Assembly (NCBI RefSeq): GCF_000296215.2
Contig: NZ_CP013949.1
Location: 6,193,501-6,257,500 of the forward strand
Length of the DNA stretch: 64,000 bases
Source: Bradyrhizobium sp. CCGE-LA001
Lineage (GTDB): Bacteria > Pseudomonadota > Alphaproteobacteria > Rhizobiales > Xanthobacteraceae
Reading direction: 5' to 3'
A program made the translations under genes and the position numbers. How positions within the stretch are numbered: the stretch's first letter is position 1; each line of letters begins with the position of its first letter. Positions 8,752 to 18,229 of this stretch are shown here, in pieces. The notes under the pieces are model-generated. The model worked only from the letters and a program-made list of their open reading frames with translations, did not search any database and was not told the DNA's origin.

Positions 8752-10089
8752 CTAAATAGCCTCGAAGTACCGCTCGCGTTCACAGTCGGAGACGCGATTT
8801 TGAACGGCTTCCCACTCCCACCGGCGAGAACGAGAGAACGCTTCAACAAACCTGTCGCCAAAAACGTCGATTGCCTTTGAAGATTGGGCAAACCGAATTG
8901 TGGCCTCAGCCAAGTTTTGGGGAAGCCGCTCGAAGGGTGAGTGTCTTTCGTCACTTGCATCACCAACGGTTGGAGTGGCTAAACCGGCATTCTCTTCAAT
9001 GCCCAGCATTCCGGAGCCGATGGCACATGCAAGAGCGAGATAGGGGTTTACATCCGCGCCACTCAATCTGTACTCGAGGCGGTGTGCAGACTTGTTTCCC
9101 AGAATGACCCGCACCGCACACGAGCGATTGTCAACTCCCCAGCTCGGACAAGTTGGGGCCCAATAGCCGGGTAGCAGCCTTTTATAGCTGTTCACGTTGG
9201 GGGCCGCGAGGACGCAAAAGTCATTCATGTATTTCAGCTGTCCGCCAACGAATTGGTTCATAGTTCCTGATATGTTGCGGCACGCCTTGTCGTCGTAAAA
9301 TACATTCTGACCATTTGAAGACATTGAAATATGAATATGTCCCGACTGTCCCGGCCCATTCTCCGAAACCTTGGCCATGAACGTCGCCATCAAGCCCCGG
9401 GTCTGAGCCCAGGATTTCACCATTGACTTGAAAAAGACTGCTCTATCCGCAGCTTCGAGCGCATCACAATGACGAAGCGAGGCCTCAATCACGCCAGGCC
9501 CGGTTTCAAAGTGGAGTCCGCTAAGCGGCAATCTGGTATTCTCACAAAAGGCAAGAATCGCTTCGAATAGCTCGTTGCTGGCGAGGGTACGGGCCACTGA
9601 ATAACCAAAGGGACCTCGCGTTAGCGGAACCCATTGATCGTAGGGCTTCCTATGAATTGTCTCTGCGCTCTCATTGAACAGCGTAAACTCAAACTCGAAG
9701 CCAACACTGCAGCTGTATCCCTGGTCAGCAGCTCTTCTTAATACTTTCCGCAAAACACCACGGGGGCAGATGGTCTCATGCGCACCTGCAAACTCCGCGA
9801 GGCAGAGATAACGGTCATGAAAAGTGGGTACCAGGCGCGCCGTGGCTGGCAGAACACGCAGATCGGCGTCTCCGAATACTGATGGCAACTCTTGCCCGAA
9901 ACTTGCTGGTATCACTCGGTCCGTACAATCCCAGGCAAGCACGGCTTCGGAGAACTTGATTATCCTATCTTCGGTCGAGGCATCGTCAGACAAAACGTGC
10001 TTGCCACGGAGAATACCATCAAAGTCGCATACTCCAATCAAGGACTTGCGCGACTCATGTGCCCGAGCCACCCCTAACTCGCTTGCCAT
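8752..10089 (-). CDS. rtxG: Glutamine synthetase-family ligase, rhizobitoxine operon
   Basis: A 445-residue member of the glutamine synthetase superfamily, close in layout to gamma-glutamylpolyamine/GlnT-type enzymes. The C-terminal catalytic domain shows GFEFEFTLF, SGHIHISMSSNG (the ATP/metal-binding GHHxH-like region), NSYKRLLPGYWAP and NRSCAVRV, all typical of the family. Such enzymes phosphorylate a carboxyl group with ATP and join it to an amine. It is the last gene of the rtx operon; its start overlaps the end of the ATP-grasp gene by 16 bases. The symbol follows the rtxACDEFG order reported for B. elkanii; its exact step in rhizobitoxine metabolism is not clear from sequence. Confidence 0.8.
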   Translation of the reverse strand: MASELGVARAHESRKSLIGVCDFDGILRGKHVLSDDASTEDRIIKFSEAVLAWDCTDRVIPASFGQELPSVFGDADLRVLPATARLVPTFHDRYLCLAEFAGAHETICPRGVLRKVLRRAADQGYSCSVGFEFEFTLFNESAETIHRKPYDQWVPLTRGPFGYSVARTLASNELFEAILAFCENTRLPLSGLHFETGPGVIEASLRHCDALEAADRAVFFKSMVKSWAQTRGLMATFMAKVSENGPGQSGHIHISMSSNGQNVFYDDKACRNISGTMNQFVGGQLKYMNDFCVLAAPNVNSYKRLLPGYWAPTCPSWGVDNRSCAVRVILGNKSAHRLEYRLSGADVNPYLALACAIGSGMLGIEENAGLATPTVGDASDERHSPFERLPQNLAEATIRFAQSSKAIDVFGDRFVEAFSRSRRWEWEAVQNRVSDCERERYFEAI

Positions 10090-11375
10090 TGATTCTGCCC
10101 CTGCGCCTTCAAATCGAATACCTGGTCCATACGCATGGCCCGCAACTTGCGATAGTCATCATCAAGCTCGGTCAAGTTATTATTCACGAGATAAACAATT
10201 CCCGGAGTTGATGCTAAGTCTGTCGTAGGGACAAGCTTTTGACCGATCGGAACAAACGCGATCGCATCCGCGAAGCTGGGCAGTTTGCGGATTGCTTCGA
10301 GTCCGGGATAGCCGCTGACAACACCGTCCATATTCGAGATGAGTGAAACGCACAGTGCGTGCGCCAGCCGCCTGTAAGGCCCTTGTCGCCTCATATACTC
10401 AGTGAAGCCGATGGGATCTGCGTAGCGCCACGCGGTCAGGGTTATATGATTGTGACCCAAAGCCATGGTGCGGGCTTTTGCAGACATCGTCCCTTGAAGC
10501 CTCGCTCCACAGTCAACCAGAACAGGCCCCTTGCGATCGACGATAATCTCGGCGTGAGTAGGTCCGTTGATGATCGCGAGCGCTTTCAACGCTTGCACCA
10601 AGTAGCCGGATAGCTCTTGAACAACCGTTTCCTTGCCCCCCAGCAACTTCTCGAGCGAGCAAACCGATGCCGCGCCCTCGACGGGAACAGTGTCGTAGGT
10701 CCACACCTCCGTGACGAATGTTTCGCCATCGATGGAGACCGCGTTCACGGTGTATTGTTGCCCATTTATCTTCTCTTGGCCAAGGGCAAAGCGATTCATC
10801 ACTCCGAGGCAATTCGTTTTGCCGACAATCGCGTTCACAGCTCTGCGAACATCAGCATCGGTCGAGCAAAAGAATACGTCCTCCGTACCAGCGCTATTCA
10901 AGGGCTTTATGACAATTTCGTCGAAGCGCTGCTGATGCATCCAGCTTGTGACGTCTTCAGCGTTGTCGGACACAACTTGTCCGATCGATCGCACTCCTGC
11001 AGAAGCCAAAGCGTCAGACATGCGTGATTTGTCGCGTCTTGCGGCAGACAATGAGGTCCCATTCGTAGGCAGCCCGAGCGGTTCGGATAAGGAATCGGCA
11101 AGCTCAACTCCTGACTCGCAGCCTGCTATGATGAACTCCAACTCCCTGCCTCGGAGCGCCTCCAGATGAAACTGAACGACCTCCTCCTTGCTCATGCGCT
11201 CGTCCGGCCGAAGGATTTCATCATAGATGTCAGCGTTGAAGTGCGCCTGAAAGATTGGCGGGATCCGCGCACTCGACATCGCGTGCACAGTTTTCACGCC
11301 ATGACGTTTGAACTCCTCCGGAAGGAAACGGCCTGTTGAATATGCGTCGACTATGACACAACTACGGTCCTTCAT
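10074..11375 (-). CDS. rtxF: ATP-grasp ligase, rhizobitoxine operon
   Basis: A 433-residue ATP-grasp protein. The central ATP-grasp fold includes DEIVIKPLNSAGTEDV (the lysine and glycine loop that clamps ATP) and GPTHAEIIVDRKGPVLVDCG, which carries the Glu/Asp metal ligands. The family couples a carboxylate to an amine through an acyl phosphate, as in carbamoyl-phosphate synthase, biotin carboxylase and dipeptide ligases. The N-terminal domain begins CVIVDAYSTGRFLPEEF, typical of the amino-acid ligase subgroup. Its ATG overlaps the stop of the transporter gene (ATGA), so translation is probably coupled. The symbol is assigned from operon position. Confidence 0.8.
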   Translation of the reverse strand: MKDRSCVIVDAYSTGRFLPEEFKRHGVKTVHAMSSARIPPIFQAHFNADIYDEILRPDERMSKEEVVQFHLEALRGRELEFIIAGCESGVELADSLSEPLGLPTNGTSLSAARRDKSRMSDALASAGVRSIGQVVSDNAEDVTSWMHQQRFDEIVIKPLNSAGTEDVFFCSTDADVRRAVNAIVGKTNCLGVMNRFALGQEKINGQQYTVNAVSIDGETFVTEVWTYDTVPVEGAASVCSLEKLLGGKETVVQELSGYLVQALKALAIINGPTHAEIIVDRKGPVLVDCGARLQGTMSAKARTMALGHNHITLTAWRYADPIGFTEYMRRQGPYRRLAHALCVSLISNMDGVVSGYPGLEAIRKLPSFADAIAFVPIGQKLVPTTDLASTPGIVYLVNNNLTELDDDYRKLRAMRMDQVFDLKAQGQNQWQAS

Positions 11376-12424
11376 GCGGATCTCCGATACTGGAAGTAGA
11401 GGTTACCCACGGCGATAGCCGTGATGAGAACATTCCCCGCTAGCGTATAAAAGGATGGCGCGATGCGAGTATCGAAGTACTGAAACAGGAACGTGATGAT
11501 AGGTGCCGTCGATAAGACCATGTTGACGGTGAATGGCTCTACCCGGCGAATGCCCTCCTGCACCAACAACAAAGGGAGAACGATCGTTGTGAGTGCAATT
11601 ATCACAATTGCAAGCCAATGCTGTGAGAGCTCTTGTAGGATAAAGGAATGATCGCTTAATCCCAGAAGCAAGAGGATTGCTCCGTAAAAGCGATGAGCCA
11701 GTACTTGTCTGCCAGATAATCCACGATCAAACAGTAATTTCACCAGGATACCAGTCAGCGCTAACGACAGCCCAGCTACGATTGCCAAGAAGATACCGAG
11801 CGATGATCGTGGTCCCCATACGATGCCAGCATTGCCGCTGGCCGCGATCCAGACCATGTAACTACCGACGGCTGCAATCAGAGCGCTCGCCGCGATATCT
11901 GATTTCGGAGGGCGGCCCTGTCCCCTGATCAGTGCGTTCAACCATGCGGTCGCAGTCGGTCCTAATGCGACCATAAACGTGACCACGATAGCCGGCTCAG
12001 CATATTTTAGTCCGACAAACAAGCCGACCCAACTTATCGCGGTAACACAATTGAGCGACACAAAGGCCAGAATCGAGGACTTCTCGACTCTCATCCGACG
12101 GCCTTCCTTGTAGGCCAGAACGTTGAACATCATACTTACGATGGCAAAGGACAACAGGAGGGTGATCCAGACGTTTGCTCGCTGGAAATAAGCCGCTGCA
12201 TAGACGTCACCTGCGGCACTCACGAGAACATAGAGGGCAACAAAGAGCACGCCTGCAACGAATTGCCCGCTCGCGGCGTGCAAAGACTGCAGAACTGGTC
12301 GAAACCAGAACGGTGACTTCGAGGACGCTTCAAAAGGATCTCCTTCTTTCGATCGTGAAGGGCCCCGTTTCGATCGGAGTTTCACAAAATGCCCCTGTCC
12401 CTTTTTATCCGATACGCGACGCAT
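11372..12424 (-). CDS. rtxE: EamA/DMT-type transporter, rhizobitoxine operon
   Basis: A 350-residue membrane protein with about ten transmembrane helices arranged as two similar halves, the drug/metabolite transporter plan. Helices run from about residue 55 (GVLFVALYVLVSAAGDVYA) to about residue 340. A basic, soluble stretch of about 45 residues precedes helix 1; part of it overlaps the 3' end of rtxD and may be an over-extended start. The family exports small metabolites, amino acids and toxins. In this operon the natural guess is export of rhizobitoxine or its precursor, which is an inference from context. Confidence 0.8.
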   Translation of the reverse strand: MRRVSDKKGQGHFVKLRSKRGPSRSKEGDPFEASSKSPFWFRPVLQSLHAASGQFVAGVLFVALYVLVSAAGDVYAAAYFQRANVWITLLLSFAIVSMMFNVLAYKEGRRMRVEKSSILAFVSLNCVTAISWVGLFVGLKYAEPAIVVTFMVALGPTATAWLNALIRGQGRPPKSDIAASALIAAVGSYMVWIAASGNAGIVWGPRSSLGIFLAIVAGLSLALTGILVKLLFDRGLSGRQVLAHRFYGAILLLLGLSDHSFILQELSQHWLAIVIIALTTIVLPLLLVQEGIRRVEPFTVNMVLSTAPIITFLFQYFDTRIAPSFYTLAGNVLITAIAVGNLYFQYRRSA

Positions 12425-13212
12425 GCCGCCCCAAATGCGTTGAAAAGCCGCTTGCTAAGCGAATCAGTTTCGGCGTGCCATTCGGGGTGCCACTGCACGC
12501 CGAGCTGCAGCGTCGGTGCCCCTATGACTGACGCCGCTTCGATCAGACCGTCAGACGCCCACGCTTCCGGTTTTAGCCCAGCCCCAAGCTTTTCTATGCC
12601 TTGATTATGCAAGGAGCTAACGTGTGCCTCGGCCGCGCCCGCGATGGGAAGGAGAACGCCGTCCGGACAGATTTTTACGCTGTGCGCTGTATCGTATTGG
12701 CGATCCCTCGGCAAACCCGGCTTCTCGGCATGCATCTGACCGCTCTCCGGGCCCCATTCGGAAAGCGATGGGTGAAGTGTGCCGCCAAAGTAGAGGTTAA
12801 GCTCCTGAAGCCCGCGGCAAATGCCCAAGATCGGCATCCCAACGGCGATGGCCTTCTCAATGGCTGCAGTCGACAGTCTGTCACGAGGACGATCCCTCAC
12901 GCCAGCTTGAACGTCGTGCTGACTTGTTAGCTTCAGTCTTCCCGCGGCAGACGAATTGAAGACGGCGGGATCGATATTCGATTCATCTCCCGTCAACAGA
13001 AGACCGTCTAGCCTGCCCATGATGGCCAGATTGTCGAGTTCTTCATCTTCAGCATCGATTGTAGGCAATATCACGCAAGCCACGCCCGCATAGCGAACGA
13101 GCGCTTGAACGTATTTACGACGCAACCAGTCGCGGTGCACGCCTTCTGCTAAAAGACGATTTGAGGTCACACCCACCACGGTGGTGACATCATCTTTCGC
13201 GTGCGTAATCAA
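12382..13212 (-). CDS. rtxD: Class I glutamine amidotransferase (peptidase C26-like), rhizobitoxine operon
   Basis: A protein of about 276 residues of the gamma-glutamyl-hydrolase/PuuD group. The nucleophile elbow GICRGLQELN carries the catalytic Cys, and QLGVQWHPEWHAE carries the His and Glu of the triad. Such enzymes hydrolyse a gamma-glutamyl amide. Together with the GS-like RtxG this suggests a gamma-glutamyl protection and deprotection pair, as in putrescine breakdown; that is an inference. The frame is open upstream to 13335, but a TTG at 13212 overlaps the TGA of rtxC (CTTGATT), which fits the coupled layout of the operon better than a start inside rtxC. The symbol comes from operon order. 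Confidence 0.75.
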   Translation of the reverse strand: MITHAKDDVTTVVGVTSNRLLAEGVHRDWLRRKYVQALVRYAGVACVILPTIDAEDEELDNLAIMGRLDGLLLTGDESNIDPAVFNSSAAGRLKLTSQHDVQAGVRDRPRDRLSTAAIEKAIAVGMPILGICRGLQELNLYFGGTLHPSLSEWGPESGQMHAEKPGLPRDRQYDTAHSVKICPDGVLLPIAGAAEAHVSSLHNQGIEKLGAGLKPEAWASDGLIEAASVIGAPTLQLGVQWHPEWHAETDSLSKRLFNAFGAACVAYRIKRDRGIL

Positions 13213-14264
13213 GCCAGCTGCTCCCTCGCATCGCGACCGGCGATAGACTGCTGATACAAGCGTCGATTTCGCTCCAACAACTGTGCAATTACGCTTGGTT
13301 GCCCTTGAGGTCCCTCGACGAACAGCCCTCCCCACGTCGCGGCAACACTTGCGTACTGAGGATCCTGCATTCGGATTTTCTGCGCTTTGTGCAAGAGCCA
13401 GAAAGGAATGCCGGGCGAGAGGTGGTGCTCGAGGTGGTATTCGTCCAGATTCTGCCCGAAAATCGCTCGCTCGATAAAGCTCCCCTTCCTATTTCGGGTC
13501 AGGTAGACATTCTTTGTCTCGGTCTCGCACAGAGGTGAGTGCTCAGCGAGCTCGATGAACCAGCCGAGAACCTGGAACGTGGTGAGATAGGGTACGATCC
13601 AAAATAGGACGACGATGTGGAGCAGTCCAAGGAGATATGACCCACCGAGTATGAGCATCCAGAAGAGATAGAAGCCATACCTGTCGACAAGGATTCCCGA
13701 CCGGCTCTGGTCCTCGATACTTATCGAAAACCGATTGGTCCAAAGATACTTCAGATACGCGACTGTCGCGCCACCCAATATGGGCTTCCAGATTATGTTG
13801 AAAGCGTACTGCTTGGGCGGCTGAACCTCGTAGACGCCGCTGGCCAAGAAAAACTTCAAGTCGGGATCCTTCTCCGGATCGCCGAGATATGGGTGATGCA
13901 AGTATACGTGCGAAATCCGGTATGCCCAGTGGCGCTGGAACAAGGGATATGAGGCGAACATAATTCCCAGGAAGTAGTTCCAGGTCGTATTCCTCGCGAG
14001 AGTGCGGTGAGCGGCATCGTGAGCGATTGTTGTCAATCCACGCTGGGATGCCCCAATCAAGAGAACTGCGAGGGGATAGAGCCACCAGGAGACATGGACC
14101 GTCGCCACGATGCAAGCTGCGATGGCAGCGTAATCTTTAACAATGTATGCAGCCCCTGTTATGTTATCAGGTCTGAGCTCGGAGAGCTGCTGGTTGATCT
14201 CGCGGTCAAATTGAACCGCCTCAAAACGTGACGACCTCAGTTTCCAAGCATCTGCCTGTTTCAT
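13209..14264 (-). CDS. rtxC: Dihydrorhizobitoxine desaturase (membrane fatty-acid-desaturase type)
   Basis: A 351-residue membrane di-iron desaturase with the three histidine boxes: HDAAH (about residue 83), HVYLHH (about 120) and EYHLEHH (about 275). Hydrophobic stretches flank the boxes in the usual membrane-desaturase order. RtxC of B. elkanii is known to introduce the carbon-carbon double bond that turns dihydrorhizobitoxine into rhizobitoxine. Position directly after rtxA (32-base gap) supports this identity over a lipid desaturase. The N-terminal about 35 residues are polar and cytoplasmic. Confidence 0.9.
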   Translation of the reverse strand: MKQADAWKLRSSRFEAVQFDREINQQLSELRPDNITGAAYIVKDYAAIAACIVATVHVSWWLYPLAVLLIGASQRGLTTIAHDAAHRTLARNTTWNYFLGIMFASYPLFQRHWAYRISHVYLHHPYLGDPEKDPDLKFFLASGVYEVQPPKQYAFNIIWKPILGGATVAYLKYLWTNRFSISIEDQSRSGILVDRYGFYLFWMLILGGSYLLGLLHIVVLFWIVPYLTTFQVLGWFIELAEHSPLCETETKNVYLTRNRKGSFIERAIFGQNLDEYHLEHHLSPGIPFWLLHKAQKIRMQDPQYASVAATWGGLFVEGPQGQPSVIAQLLERNRRLYQQSIAGRDAREQLA

Positions 14265-14296
14265 GAGAACCTCTTCCTAGATCGGCTTTCGAGTTG

Positions 14297-16846
14297 TCAG
14301 ATTGCGGAAAGCGCCTTTTCCAAGTCCTTGATGATGTCGGTAATGTCTTCGATGCCGACGCAAAGCCGGATGGAGCCGCCGAATATGCCGGCAGCCTCGC
14401 GCTTTTCCCGCGGGACGGTGGTGTGGGTCGTAGAGACAGGATGTGTTACCAGCGTGCGGGCATCCCCCACATTGGACACGTGATACATTAGGCCGACGTT
14501 CTGGATAAACTTGCGGCCGGCCTGCTCGTTCTCCACCTCGAACATGACCATCGCGCCATGCCCGTAGCCGGTATCGAGTGTCTGATCGATGATTTCTCGG
14601 TCCGCTCCTTCAAAGAGACCCGGGTAGACGACTCGACGCACTTTTGGATGTGTGCTCAGGAAGTCGGCTACAATCCTGGCGTTTTCGCAGTGCTCCTTCA
14701 TGCGGAGATGCAGCGTTTCCAATCCTTGAACGAGTTGGAAGCTTGCAAACGGTGAAATTGCCGCGCCGGTATCGCGCAACCATGTCATGCGGGCCTTTAG
14801 AAGAAACTCGCTCTTTCCGAGGTCATCGACCTCTGCCACAGCGTTGCCCCAAATGATTCCGCCGTGCGCATCGTCCGGACTGTTGAACAGTGGGAAGCGA
14901 GAGTTTCCCCTATAGTCGAAACTACGGTTATCGACGATCAGACCGCCGAGTGTCGTCCCATGACCGCAAATGTACTTGGTCGCAGAGTACGTCGTAATGG
15001 CGGCGCCGAGAGCCGACGGCCGGCACACCAAGGGAGTTGTCGTATTGTCTACGACCAATGGCACGCCGTGCCTTCTGCCGATCTCCGCCAGCTGCTGCAC
15101 AGGAAGCGGAATAAGGCAGGGATTTGAGATCACCTCCCCGAACAGACATATTGTTCGATCATCAATGGCACCTTCGAACGTCTCGGGGTTTCGCGGATCG
15201 GCCGTCCTAACGCTGATACCAAGACGCTTGAAGGTGTTATGAAGCAGATTCCACGTATTTCCGTAAAGATACGGCGAAGCGACGACGTTATCTCCCACCT
15301 CCCCGCTTGATAAGTTTGCGATAGCTAGAAACGTCGCCGCTTGGCCCGATGCAACAGCCAGTGCGTCGCTTCCCATGTCTACAGCGGCATACCTTTTCTC
15401 CAGTGCGCGAGTCGTCGGATTGATGATCCGAGTATACGTGAAACCATCCGCCTTTACGTTGTAGATGTCAGCAATATGGCTCAAATCCCCGTCGAGCTCA
15501 TAGGCCGTATTCTGATAGATCGGCACGGCCACCGCTTTCGTCACTGGATCACGACGGTATCCAGCGTGTAGCGCAGCAGTTGCGGTCGAATATGAATGCT
15601 GGGTGATGGTGGCCATAGGATGCGAGATCTCTGCACTGTTGTCGCGTGCCTCTTGGGCAGACACTTGTCCTACGGGGCGAGTCCGACCGGCCCGGAAGTA
15701 TGTGCGAAAGGCACAACCTAACCGCTCGATCCAATTGGATCGAATCTCGCCAATACAGCCGATCCGAAAACTGCGCGTGGGAAGATGCAGCTTCGAGTAG
15801 ACATAAAGGTTATGGGCTGCCAGGTGCCGATACAGCCCATCAAACCCCGCCTGGTCGGAGATTCCAGCTGGAGCGGTGAATGCCACGCAAATTGGTGACT
15901 GAAGGTTCGCCGCAAGCAGTGGCGACGCCACTCCCTCCAGCTCTTTGATGAGGCCGTCTCTAATCTTTTCATACCTCCGGCGCCTGGCATCAATGCCTTC
16001 GATGCTCAGGATCTCCAGTGCCTTTGTAACCGCCTGAACGATATGGGTCGGCGGGGTTGATCGCCACTCACCTGTGCGCTCAAGCGAGCGCCATTGATCT
16101 CTCACGTCGAGGACAAACGATCTTGGCTCGGGTGCCGTATTCTCAAGTAGCTCGCGCGAGGCAATAGCAAAGGCCAACCCCGGAGGTCCTTCGATGCACT
16201 TGTTGCTCGATGTAACCAAGACGTCTGGCCCGCCGCGACTTAGGTCGATGTTGACGCCGCCGAACGAGCTCATCGCGTCGACGATTGTCTTCACGCCACG
16301 TCGCCTTGCCACCTCTACGATCGGCTCGAGCGGATTCACGATTCCGGTTGTCGTCTCGCAGTGGACGAAGCATACGTGCGTGATACCAGGCTCTCGGCTC
16401 AACCACTCGGCGACCTCCTCCGGGTCCAAAGGGTCCGCGGCTCGCTTAATAAGCTTCACCGCTTGGACGCCCCACAGTCGCAGAATTTTGAGAATGCGCT
16501 CGCCATAGATGCCATTTATGCAGACGAGCGGCCGGTCGGCGCGGGTGACGAATGAAGAGAGAGCGGCTTCCATTCCAAAGGAGCCGCCTCCCTGGATAGG
16601 AACGACCGAATAACCTTCCGCTTTGCCCGACACATCGAGCATCAACCGTCTCATACGCGCGGTCACTTCCTTGAACTCGCAATCACGCGATGCAAGGTCG
16701 AACTGCATCTCGGCCTTCACTACCGAAGATAGGGACATCGGCCCCGGCGTCAGCAAAGAACGTTGTCTTGTCACACCATCCCCTTCTATGTTGCGCTCGT
16801 TAGACTGCCGCAGCGTCACACGATGTAGTTCGCCTAACGAAGACAA
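14297..16846 (-). CDS. rtxA: Bifunctional rhizobitoxine biosynthesis enzyme (aminotransferase plus sulfhydrylase domains)
   Basis: An 849-residue fusion of two PLP enzymes. Residues about 25-390 are a class V aminotransferase (LLTPGPMSLS start; PLP lysine K216 in VTSSNKCIEGPPG). Residues about 415-849 are an O-acetylhomoserine sulfhydrylase/cystathionine-synthase fold (YSATKYICGHGTTLGG, PLP lysine K624). In B. elkanii RtxA the first domain makes serinol from dihydroxyacetone phosphate and the second joins it to an O-acylated homoserine to form dihydrorhizobitoxine. Both lysines are present, so both halves look active. It is the first gene of a six-gene minus-strand operon. A start about 16 residues downstream of the annotated ATG is possible. 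No clear promoter was identified upstream. Confidence 0.93.
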   Translation of the reverse strand: MSSLGELHRVTLRQSNERNIEGDGVTRQRSLLTPGPMSLSSVVKAEMQFDLASRDCEFKEVTARMRRLMLDVSGKAEGYSVVPIQGGGSFGMEAALSSFVTRADRPLVCINGIYGERILKILRLWGVQAVKLIKRAADPLDPEEVAEWLSREPGITHVCFVHCETTTGIVNPLEPIVEVARRRGVKTIVDAMSSFGGVNIDLSRGGPDVLVTSSNKCIEGPPGLAFAIASRELLENTAPEPRSFVLDVRDQWRSLERTGEWRSTPPTHIVQAVTKALEILSIEGIDARRRRYEKIRDGLIKELEGVASPLLAANLQSPICVAFTAPAGISDQAGFDGLYRHLAAHNLYVYSKLHLPTRSFRIGCIGEIRSNWIERLGCAFRTYFRAGRTRPVGQVSAQEARDNSAEISHPMATITQHSYSTATAALHAGYRRDPVTKAVAVPIYQNTAYELDGDLSHIADIYNVKADGFTYTRIINPTTRALEKRYAAVDMGSDALAVASGQAATFLAIANLSSGEVGDNVVASPYLYGNTWNLLHNTFKRLGISVRTADPRNPETFEGAIDDRTICLFGEVISNPCLIPLPVQQLAEIGRRHGVPLVVDNTTTPLVCRPSALGAAITTYSATKYICGHGTTLGGLIVDNRSFDYRGNSRFPLFNSPDDAHGGIIWGNAVAEVDDLGKSEFLLKARMTWLRDTGAAISPFASFQLVQGLETLHLRMKEHCENARIVADFLSTHPKVRRVVYPGLFEGADREIIDQTLDTGYGHGAMVMFEVENEQAGRKFIQNVGLMYHVSNVGDARTLVTHPVSTTHTTVPREKREAAGIFGGSIRLCVGIEDITDIIKDLEKALSAI

Positions 16847-18229
16847 CGCACCGGTGAACGGGTACGCTTGGCTCTCGTTGACGATTCAGAGCGTGTTCTG
16901 CAAAGCCCGCTTTAGCTCTGCCGAGAGTCGGACCGCACCGCCCTGCCGAGTGCACCGTTGCGGCGATGTAGCAGCCTACTGCCATGGCGATGCAGCTTGA
17001 CCGGGCGCGCTCGCGTCGCTGATGAGGCAGTCAGCCGATCTGCTTAAAGGTGGCGAGCGACCAATGTCGGACGCGCATTGATATTGCCCCAGAGACGGTG
17101 AGCTTCACGATCGTCGCTGATGACTGTGTCATCGTGAATGAGCCTATGATCTTGGACATTCGCACTCTTTGTCAGTCGTTAAGGCGCTGCCGACGCTGTG
17201 GCTGCCTATTTTGACCCTACAACTTGACGTAGGGTCCGATTCAACCCACTCAGATAGCTAATCGCATGAAATATTTCGCAGGCTGACAACTTGTCGCGTG
17301 TATTCCGACGAGCCAGCGAATGTGTACGATCTCCAAAGATCGACTTTCTGGAAACTCCCAAGGCAAGACGCGCCCGAAGCCGCCCAGGCCTGGCAAACGA
17401 CCGTAGGGAGCTCTGAGGGGACGAGCTTGTGGCGATTGCAATAATGAGAGGCCGGCACGTGCCACTTTGCACTGAGTTGACATGAGCGGACGTACGTGGA
17501 GCGGCTAGTTCGTCGTTATGATCAGGTCACCCTAACGCTATCTGGCCTGTGCCGCGCGTTTGTCCGGTGTACCGAGACACTGCCGCGCATGTCCCTTGTT
17601 ACCGAACCGAGCCTCGATGAACCCTCAACAAATGGCGGCGCCCATTTTACAGAACGCTGTGATGCCTGCTTGACGCGACCGGCCCTGGCCGCCCTCGAAC
17701 CATCGTCCGCCATCAGGTTTGCCCGCGCCGAGCCAATAAACGTTGCTCAAAACGCTGTCCTTCGCGAGACACTGGGCGGTCTGCGCGTAGATCAAAGCTA
17801 TGCGCCCGATGTTCTCGATCCACCACCCATTCGCCTCGCACCTCGTGATCGGCGAAGGCTCTAAGCGTTCCGGCAGTCTTCTTGAGGCCCAACCGGGCCC
17901 AATATAGTAAACTTTGGATTCAAGTGGCCAGCTTCAGAGCTCGCGCTCCGAGCCCACAATGTTGACTGCCGACCTCATGGGCCTGCATGGATGTGCGACG
18001 GATTGCACCGCCACGCCGTTCCGCTCGGTGCTGCCTCGTTTACAGAACCTGCTGCTAGTATCCGGCTGCCGCCGGCTTCGCCGGCCTTCCCCCGCATCGG
18101 CCGCTGGGGCAGCGCGTAGCAAAACCCGGTGGTAGCTCTAGCGCGCTGCAATCGAATTCGTCCCTGGCCCTAGCGTCTGCCAAGTATGTCATTGGATTGG
18201 AGCTGCGCCAGGCAGGGAAGAAGGATCTG
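16847..18229. other. Gene-free stretch upstream of rtxA
   Basis: About 1.4 kb with only short, unconvincing frames on both strands. It must contain the rtx promoter, but I could not pick out a convincing sigma-70 or -24/-12 site. One GG-N10-GC match near 16910 on the minus strand departs from consensus at both elements. A GC-rich inverted repeat (GCCGGCTTCGCCGGC) lies near 18072. Confidence 0.5.
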
